Assembly (NCBI GenBank): GCA_009841015.1
Contig: VXMQ01000194.1
Coordinates: 1 to 56,350 of the forward strand
Direction: 5' to 3'
DNA length: 56,350 bases
Source: Candidatus Palauibacter denitrificans
Lineage (GTDB): Bacteria > Gemmatimonadota > Gemmatimonadetes > Palauibacterales > Palauibacteraceae
Below are positions 51,137 through 56,350 of this stretch, piece after piece (within the stretch, counting starts at the first letter, position 1; each line of letters starts with the position of its first letter). The notes under the pieces were generated by a model, which saw only the letters and a list, made by a program, of their open reading frames with translations, made no database searches and was not told where the DNA came from. A program made the position numbers and the translations under genes.

Positions 51137-52825
51137 CTAGAGTTCGCCGCGGTTCTTCGCCCAGACCGCGTAGTGGCAGGCGCGGGCGGTGAGGGCCATG
51201 TAGGTGAGGGATGGGTTCTGGCAGGCGGATGAGGACATGGCCGCGCCATCGATGACGAACAGGTTCGGCGCGTCCCATGCCTGGTTGTGACCGTTGAGGA
51301 CGGAGGTCGCCGGATCCCGCCCCATGCGAGCCGTCCCCATTTCGTGGATCGTGAGCCCCGGCGCGGTGAGATCCGTGAGCAACTCAACGTCCGTTCCGCC
51401 ACCGGCTTCCAGCATTTCCGCGGCGCGGTCCGCGCTGTCCCGCATCATCCGGCGCTCGTTGTCGCTCCACTCGCAGTGGATGCGGAGGGCAGGGATCCCC
51501 CACGCATCGACCCGTTCCGGATCGAGTTCAATGTAGTTCTCCTCGCGCGGGAGGCACTCGCCGAAGGCGCCGAGTTCGAACTCCCAGACGCCGGGTTCGG
51601 TGAGCTGGCGCTTGTAGTCGGCCCCGAAGCCCGGCATGTCGAGGCCGCGACTCCAGCCCTGCCGGGTGGACCAGCCCTGGTAGCCGTAGCCCCGGACGAA
51701 GTCGGGCGAGGGCTCCGTCACGTTCCGGAAGCGGGGGATGTAGATCCCGTTCGGACGCTCGCCGGTGTAGCCGTGGTTCTCCCAGCCGGGGAACTTCGCC
51801 TTTGCCCCGGTGCTCATGGTGTGGTCCATGAGATAGCGGCCGAGGGCGCCGCTGGAGTTCGCGAGCCCGTTCGGGAAATCGGCGGACGTCGAGTGAAGGA
51901 GGATGCGGGTCGACTCCAGGGCCGAGGCGCCGAGCATGACGATCTCCCCGAAGAACTCCAGATCCTCTCCCGTCTGCCGGTCGATGACCCGCACCCCGGT
52001 GACGCGCCCGCGGGCGGGGTCCCAGATCACGCTGTGCACCACGCTGTCCGGCCGCAGGGTCATGCGCCCGGTGGCTTGGGCGGCGGGGAGGGTGGCGCTG
52101 AGCGAACTGAAGTAGCTCCTGGTGCGGCAGCCGCGGTGGCAGGGACCGCAGTAGTGGCAGGCGCTCCGCCCCCGGTGATCGCGGGTGAGGACGGCCGTGC
52201 GCCCGATCGTCATCATCCGGGTGTCGCCGAAGTCGCGCGCGATCGCCTCCTTCACCGCGTTCTCGACGCAGGTCATCTGCATGGGCGGCAGGAAGACGCC
52301 GTCCGGCAGCTGCGGAACGCCCTCCACCCGGCCGCTGATGCCGACGAACTCCTCAACGTACGAATACCACGGCGCGAGGTCCGCGTAGCGGATCGGCCAG
52401 TCGACTCCGATCCCGTCGCGGGCGTTGGCCTCGAAATCGAGATCGCTGAGGCGGTAGGACTGGCGCGCCCACATGATCGAGCGCCCGCCGACGTGGCGGC
52501 CCCGGATCCACAGAAAGGGTTTCTCGTCGGGGGTCGTGTATGGGTTCTCGACGTCGTTGACGAAGAACTTCCGGCCCATCTCGTCGCAAGCGTAGCACTC
52601 GCGCTGCACGGGCTGCTCGGCGGCGAGCGCCTTGCGGTCGTTCCAGCCGCGGTACGGCATGCGGTATGGGGGCACGTGCTCGGTGTAGTCCCGCTCGGGG
52701 ACGATCATGGGCCCCGCCTCGAGCACGAGCGTGCGGAGGCCGAGTTCGGTGAGTTCCTTGGCGGCCCAGCCGCCGGTGATCCCCGATCCGACGACGATCG
52801 CGTCCCAGACCTCCTGGCGACTCAC
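51137..52825 (-). CDS. GMC family oxidoreductase (FAD-dependent, gluconate 2-dehydrogenase-like large subunit)
   Basis: 562 residues. The FAD Rossmann motif AIVVGSGITGGWAAKEL is at the N-terminus, GRHVGGRSIMWARQS is the GMC flavin motif, and the C-terminus has HEMGTARMG and VIDGAAMSSSACQNPSLTYMALTARAC, with the catalytic His and Asn region. HYCGPCHRGC is a Cys cluster typical of membrane sugar dehydrogenases. It would oxidise a sugar or sugar alcohol, passing electrons to a cytochrome through its partner. GTG start overlaps the small subunit stop (GTGA). It has no signal peptide and is presumably carried out with its Tat partner. Confidence 0.93.
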   Translation of the reverse strand: MSRQEVWDAIVVGSGITGGWAAKELTELGLRTLVLEAGPMIVPERDYTEHVPPYRMPYRGWNDRKALAAEQPVQRECYACDEMGRKFFVNDVENPYTTPDEKPFLWIRGRHVGGRSIMWARQSYRLSDLDFEANARDGIGVDWPIRYADLAPWYSYVEEFVGISGRVEGVPQLPDGVFLPPMQMTCVENAVKEAIARDFGDTRMMTIGRTAVLTRDHRGRSACHYCGPCHRGCRTRSYFSSLSATLPAAQATGRMTLRPDSVVHSVIWDPARGRVTGVRVIDRQTGEDLEFFGEIVMLGASALESTRILLHSTSADFPNGLANSSGALGRYLMDHTMSTGAKAKFPGWENHGYTGERPNGIYIPRFRNVTEPSPDFVRGYGYQGWSTRQGWSRGLDMPGFGADYKRQLTEPGVWEFELGAFGECLPREENYIELDPERVDAWGIPALRIHCEWSDNERRMMRDSADRAAEMLEAGGGTDVELLTDLTAPGLTIHEMGTARMGRDPATSVLNGHNQAWDAPNLFVIDGAAMSSSACQNPSLTYMALTARACHYAVWAKNRGEL

Positions 52826-53463
52826 TGCTGCTCTCCGGAGCGGCTCTGCCGGCTGCGCCGTGCGCCCGGCCGGCCTTCGCCGGTGCCATACTGGTCGAGG
52901 ATGACGCACCCCTCGAAGGCGCCGGGGATGATCCGGTATCCCAGCGAGCGCAGGCCGGGCTGCGAGGTGAAGTAGCCGGCGAGCGTGAAGCGCTTCATGT
53001 CGTAGAAGAAAGTCTGCGTCTCGTCGAAGGCGGGATCCCGGCGGCGGCGGTCGAGGTCCTCGTCCAGCCGCGCCACGAGTGCGGTCTGCTGAGCCGGGGT
53101 GCAGTCGGCGAAGTCGGCGCCGTGGGCCGCCCGGGCAAGGGGGTCCACCTCGTCCAGGCCGGCGAGGAAACGGTCGCGGTCCGACGCGTCCAGCCAACCG
53201 GTCAGGAGGGCATCGACGAATGCGGTAACGCCCGCCTCGCTCGCGCCGGGCGTGTCGGTCCGGGGGATAATGACCTCGGCGAGCGCCGTCACCGTCCGCG
53301 CCTGCGCGGTCGTGAGCGTCGCGGGCGGCGCGCCGCCGACCGGGCCGGCCACCGACCGGATGCGCTGCCCGAGCGCCAGGGCCTCCGCCACCGCGCTCCC
53401 CGGCGCCAGCAGCGGCGCGCCCGCGGCCACACCGATGATTTCGAGAGCCCTGCGCCGTCTCAC
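52822..53463 (-). CDS. Gluconate 2-dehydrogenase subunit 3 family protein
   Basis: 213 residues from GTG 53463 with GGGAGG 8 nt upstream. An RRRRALEIIGVAAGAPLL signal of Tat type is followed by TLTTAQARTVTALAEVIIPRTDTPGA, the hallmark of the subunit-3 family, then FVDALLTGWL and the conserved TFFYDMKRFTLAGYFTSQ near the C-terminus. It acts as a carrier and partner of the GMC subunit in the periplasm. Divergent from the isomerase-like genes at 53599. Confidence 0.93.
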   Translation of the reverse strand: MRRRRALEIIGVAAGAPLLAPGSAVAEALALGQRIRSVAGPVGGAPPATLTTAQARTVTALAEVIIPRTDTPGASEAGVTAFVDALLTGWLDASDRDRFLAGLDEVDPLARAAHGADFADCTPAQQTALVARLDEDLDRRRRDPAFDETQTFFYDMKRFTLAGYFTSQPGLRSLGYRIIPGAFEGCVILDQYGTGEGRPGARRSRQSRSGEQQ

Positions 53464-53598
53464 AGTCGGTCCTCCCAGCCCGCATCGACGCGCGCGGACG
53501 GCGGAGGCGCCGCCGCGCCCCGCATAATAGGCCCGGCGGCCCGCGGCAAAAGCCCCGCTACGTTCGACGCCGGCCGGGGCGCGCGACATATTGCGCGC

Positions 53599-54477
53599 AT
53601 GGACAGACGAAGATTCGTGCAGCACTCGCTCGGCGCCGGACTCCTCCTCGCCGGCGCCGGACGCGCGGTGCCCGCCGCGGCCCGGACCCTCACCGGGGCC
53701 CGCACGCTCCCCGACGCGTGGGGGCTCCAACTCTACACGGTGCGCTCGCTGATGGCGCGCGATGTCGAGCGGACGCTCGCGTCGGTCGCCCGCATCGGCT
53801 ACGGCGAGGTGGAGTTCGCCGGCTATTTCGGCCGCTCGCCCGTCGAGATCCGGACCGCGCTGGAAGCGGAAGGCCTCACGGCCCCCGCCGCCCACCTGTC
53901 GCTCGAGGAACTCCGGTCGGGCTTCGACGAGGCCGCCGCGGCCGCGGCCGAGATCGGACACCGTTACCTCGTCGTCCCCTACCTCGGGGGTTCCGAGCGC
54001 CCAGGAAACGACGGCGCCACGGGATCGGCCCTCGTGGACGGATACCGGCGGCTCGCGGACGAGTTCAACGGGCTCGGGGCGCGCTGCCGCGAGGCCGGGC
54101 TCATGTTCGGCTACCACAACCACGACTTCGAACTCGAGGAGGTGGACGGCCTCCGTCTCCTCGACGTCATGATCGAGAACACCGACCCCGAACTCGTCAC
54201 CTACGAGGTAGACTTCTACTGGCTCGTGCACGGCGGCGCCGACCCGTTCGACTACTTCAGCCGTTACTCCGGCCGCTTTGAACTCTGCCACGTGAAGGAC
54301 CGCACGGAGGATGGCGAGATGGCCGACGTGGGCGCGGGCGTCATCGACTTCGCGGCGATCTTCGGGCGCTCGGAGGAGGCGGGGCTCATCCACTACTTCG
54401 TCGAGCACGACCAGCCCGGCGATCCGATGGGGTCGGTGCGCGCGAGCTTCGAGCACCTCGACGCGCTCGATGCCTGA
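53599..54477 (+). CDS. Tat-exported sugar phosphate isomerase/epimerase-like TIM barrel
   Basis: 292 residues. DRRRFVQHSLGAGLLLAGAG is a twin-arginine signal. The xylose-isomerase-like barrel is seen in WGLQLYTVRSLMARDVERTLASVARIGYGEVE, APAAHLSLEEL, FGYHNHDFEL, the YEVDFYWLVHGG strand and FELCHVKDR, which provide the metal-binding Glu, Asp and His. Close relatives act on sugars or inositol derivatives such as 3-keto sugars. It is divergent from the GMC genes by 135 bp, so oxidation by GMC then isomerisation is a reasonable model. The next gene overlaps by 8 nt. Confidence 0.9.
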   Translation: MDRRRFVQHSLGAGLLLAGAGRAVPAAARTLTGARTLPDAWGLQLYTVRSLMARDVERTLASVARIGYGEVEFAGYFGRSPVEIRTALEAEGLTAPAAHLSLEELRSGFDEAAAAAAEIGHRYLVVPYLGGSERPGNDGATGSALVDGYRRLADEFNGLGARCREAGLMFGYHNHDFELEEVDGLRLLDVMIENTDPELVTYEVDFYWLVHGGADPFDYFSRYSGRFELCHVKDRTEDGEMADVGAGVIDFAAIFGRSEEAGLIHYFVEHDQPGDPMGSVRASFEHLDALDA

Positions 54478-55408
54478 TCCGGCCACGCCCCGGCGCCGGA
54501 AGCCGGTCAGCCGCCGGGACGCCCTGCGCGCGACCGGCGCCGCCTCGCTCGGCCTGCTCGTCGGCGGCACGGCGAACTCGGCATCGGCGCTCGCCCACGC
54601 GTCCCGAGGGTCAGGTGCCGGCGCCCCCGGCGCGCGCCGGTCCGTCAACGCCATCACGCAGTCCGTGGCGCGCTGGTGCTTCGAGGAGATTCCTCTCGTC
54701 CCCTTCTGCCGGGGCGTGGCCGACATGGGCCTCACCGCGATGGATCTGCTCACGGTCGAGGAATGGCCTGTCGCGCACGACCACGGTCTCACGGTCTCGT
54801 GCGGCGATGTGGCGGCCGGGACGATAGAGGACGGCCTCAACGAGACGAAGAACCACGCCGGCATCATCGAGGCCTTCGAGCGCCACATCCCGCACGCCGC
54901 GCGCGTCGCGGTCCCCAACGTGATCTGCTTCTTCGGCAACCGCCGCGGCATGGAGAACGGCGTCGGGATCGAGAACTCCATCCGCTGCCTCGAGGCGTGC
55001 GCCCCCATCGCCGAGTCCGAGGAGGTGACGATCCTCGTCGAGGTCCTCAACTCGAAGCCCGGAGGGCACGTCGACTACATCGGCGACCGCATGGACTACG
55101 CGCTCGAGGTCATCCGGGCCGTCGACTCGCCCCGCGTGAAGATCCTCTACGACATCTATCACATGCAGATTATGGAAGGGGACATCATCCGCACGCTGAC
55201 GGACGCGAGCCCCTGGATCGGCCATTACCACACCGGCGGGGTTCCGGGGCGGGCCGAGATCGATGACACGCAGGAACTGAACTATCCCCCGATCGTCCAG
55301 GCGATCGCGGACACGGGCTTCGAGGGCTTCATGGCCCACGAGTTCATCCCGCGGAGCGGCGACGCCCTGCGCTCGCTGCGCGAAGCCGTGGAGCTGTGCG
55401 CCATCTGA
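54470..55408 (+). CDS. Tat-exported hydroxypyruvate isomerase-like TIM barrel
   Basis: 312 residues. SRRDALRATGAASLGLLVGG is a Tat signal. The core resembles hydroxypyruvate isomerase (Hyi) family: QSVARWCFEEIPLVPFCRGVADMGLTAMDLL, NVICFFGNRRGM, TILVEVLNSK, ILYDIYHMQIMEGDI and GHYHTGGVPGRAEID, including metal-binding Glu, Asp and His. Hyi converts hydroxypyruvate and tartronate semialdehyde, but an exported member probably acts on another keto sugar. Translationally coupled to the upstream barrel gene, implying two steps of one route. Confidence 0.9.
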   Translation: MPDPATPRRRKPVSRRDALRATGAASLGLLVGGTANSASALAHASRGSGAGAPGARRSVNAITQSVARWCFEEIPLVPFCRGVADMGLTAMDLLTVEEWPVAHDHGLTVSCGDVAAGTIEDGLNETKNHAGIIEAFERHIPHAARVAVPNVICFFGNRRGMENGVGIENSIRCLEACAPIAESEEVTILVEVLNSKPGGHVDYIGDRMDYALEVIRAVDSPRVKILYDIYHMQIMEGDIIRTLTDASPWIGHYHTGGVPGRAEIDDTQELNYPPIVQAIADTGFEGFMAHEFIPRSGDALRSLREAVELCAI

Positions 55409-55415
55409 CGGACTG

Positions 55416-56350
55416 CTAGCCGGCCGCGGGCACCTCCGCCTGACCGGCGTCGGGCCTCCGGGCCAGGACCGCCTGCTTCCGTCCCAGCCACAGCGCGATC
55501 AGCAGCCACAGTCCGGCCAGCGGGACCATGGTCAGCGCGAGCGCGGAGCTTCCCAGCCCCAGCGCGCGCAGTCCGGCGAATGACCACACCCCGATCTGGT
55601 CGCCCGCCCGGTAGACGAAGAGGTCGTTGAAGTTCTTCGCCTTGTACTTGTCCCGGCGCGGAAGGACCGTGTAGAGCACCTCCCGCGTCGGCACCGCGAG
55701 CGCGAAGTTCCCGGCCCTCCGCAGCACCTGGAACACGACGAACACCGCGAACGCCGGCACCGCTCCCAGCGCCAGGAAGCCGAGGACGCTGAGCACGGGC
55801 AGGATCCCGAGCGCGAGGCGCACGCCGAGCCACTTCAGGATGCGGCCCGTCAGGAAGAGCTGCGTGCAGAGCGTGAGGATGTTCACCGAGAGGTCGATGC
55901 GCGCGAAGACCGAGGTCCGCTCCGCCCCGGTCGCGAAGGTGCGCGAGATGATGTCCGCCTGGATGTTGTAGAGGAAGGTGGAACCGATCGTGAACAGCAG
56001 CATGAAGGCGCCGATCCCGAGCAGGTAGGGAGACGCCAGCACCCGCCGGATCCCCTCCAGCGCCGAGCCCCCGATCACCTCGTCCGTCGCACTCCCGGCC
56101 GCCGAACCCCCGGCCGCCACCGGGGAGGCCGCGCAGCGCGAATCGAGCGCCTTGAGGCAGACGACCGCGCCCTCGAGCAGGAGCACCGAGAACAGGAGGA
56201 GCGTCGCGGGCGACAGGAACCCGACCAGGAAGGCCGTGATCGCGGACCCCACGATCCCCCCCACGGTGCCGCCGACGCCGATGAGGCCGAACAGGCGGCG
56301 GCTCTGGCGTTCCCGGAAGATGTCGGTCATGAACGACCAGAAGACGGAGA
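55416..56350 (-). CDS. Multi-span transporter, MFS or NTP/NDP exchange transporter-like (5' truncated)
   Basis: About 311 C-terminal residues are visible; the frame stays open to the window edge. At least seven hydrophobic segments occur, with SFMTDIFRERQSRRLFGLIGVGGTVGG, a motif of the ATP/ADP translocase-like (Npt1/Npt2) group in free-living bacteria, and the later YTVLPRRDKYKAKNFNDLFVYRAGDQ loop. The loop KAKNFNDLFVYRxGDQ is shared by this family, whose substrate in free-living bacteria is uncertain. It converges on the isomerase-like gene 7 nt away and is not obviously related to it. Confidence 0.85.
   Translation of the reverse strand, partial: SVFWSFMTDIFRERQSRRLFGLIGVGGTVGGIVGSAITAFLVGFLSPATLLLFSVLLLEGAVVCLKALDSRCAASPVAAGGSAAGSATDEVIGGSALEGIRRVLASPYLLGIGAFMLLFTIGSTFLYNIQADIISRTFATGAERTSVFARIDLSVNILTLCTQLFLTGRILKWLGVRLALGILPVLSVLGFLALGAVPAFAVFVVFQVLRRAGNFALAVPTREVLYTVLPRRDKYKAKNFNDLFVYRAGDQIGVWSFAGLRALGLGSSALALTMVPLAGLWLLIALWLGRKQAVLARRPDAGQAEVPAAG

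Noticed and set aside
52826..53485. 220-residue extension of the GMC oxidoreductase
   Set aside because: The extension is the alternative frame of the subunit-3 gene; the GTG at 52825 with GTGA overlap starts at the FAD motif.

Overview
The window is GC-rich (roughly two thirds G+C) bacterial chromosome. I infer a Gemmatimonadota-like organism from its style: many Tat- or Sec-exported enzymes, S9 peptidases, amidohydrolases, multicopper oxidases, a single-chain glycyl-tRNA synthetase, and frequent GTG starts with 1-8 nt gene overlaps. This is a gene-content impression, not a phylogenetic result. No prophage, insertion sequence, CRISPR array or rRNA was seen.
Layout. 1-473: 3' end of a plus-strand gene. 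491-1475: nine tRNA genes on the minus strand behind a near-consensus promoter. 1586-3379: exported gamma-glutamyltranspeptidase (minus). 3465-8610: plus-strand run of cobalamin adenosyltransferase, hydrolase, SnoaL-like lipoprotein, FAD reductase, DUF59 protein, FxsA and an exported intradiol dioxygenase. 8684-14782: an exported hypothetical protein, a Met-rich multicopper oxidase, a beta-propeller protein, a PfkB kinase fused to a glycosylase-like Fe-S domain, and a small SnoaL protein. 14825-17598: minus-strand operon of two-domain multicopper oxidase, ZIP transporter and DoxX, behind a DtxR/MntR-like palindrome. 17822-28034: fatty acid desaturase, then a long tight minus-strand run (queG, nth, site-2 protease, zincin, Na+ symporter, hydrolase, M3-like peptidase, glyS).
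28447-31113: a four-Cys secreted peptide translationally coupled to a beta-propeller lipoprotein, then an AAA+/DUF4143 ATPase whose start codon lies inside a 44-nt inverted repeat. 31282-34940: ferritin and two exported amidohydrolases. 35065-35696: VapBC-type toxin-antitoxin with palindromic operator. 35876-39498: S9 peptidase, enoyl-CoA hydratase and a coiled-coil membrane protein. 39796-40491: a peroxiredoxin lipoprotein with an in-frame UGA in its active site and a SECIS-like hairpin, i.e. a selenoprotein. 40531-43418: exported SDR coupled to a BIG2/beta-propeller protein. 43563-46775: a three-domain fusion of phosphotransferase, M23 peptidase and class III aminotransferase. 46786-50430: second S9 peptidase and a Tat-exported class V aminotransferase. 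50427-51082: second toxin-antitoxin pair. 51137-55408: GMC oxidoreductase with its subunit-3 partner, divergent from two Tat-exported TIM-barrel sugar isomerase-like proteins. 55416-56350: truncated multi-span transporter.
Themes are envelope redox and metal handling (two multicopper oxidases, ZIP transporter, DoxX, ferritin, Sec-peroxiredoxin), extracellular peptide and amide breakdown, and oxidation of sugar-like compounds. The strongest items for follow-up are the selenoprotein, the kinase-glycosylase fusion, the peptide/propeller pair, the palindrome at the AAA+ ATPase start, and the metal-operator-like palindrome before the multicopper oxidase/ZIP operon.
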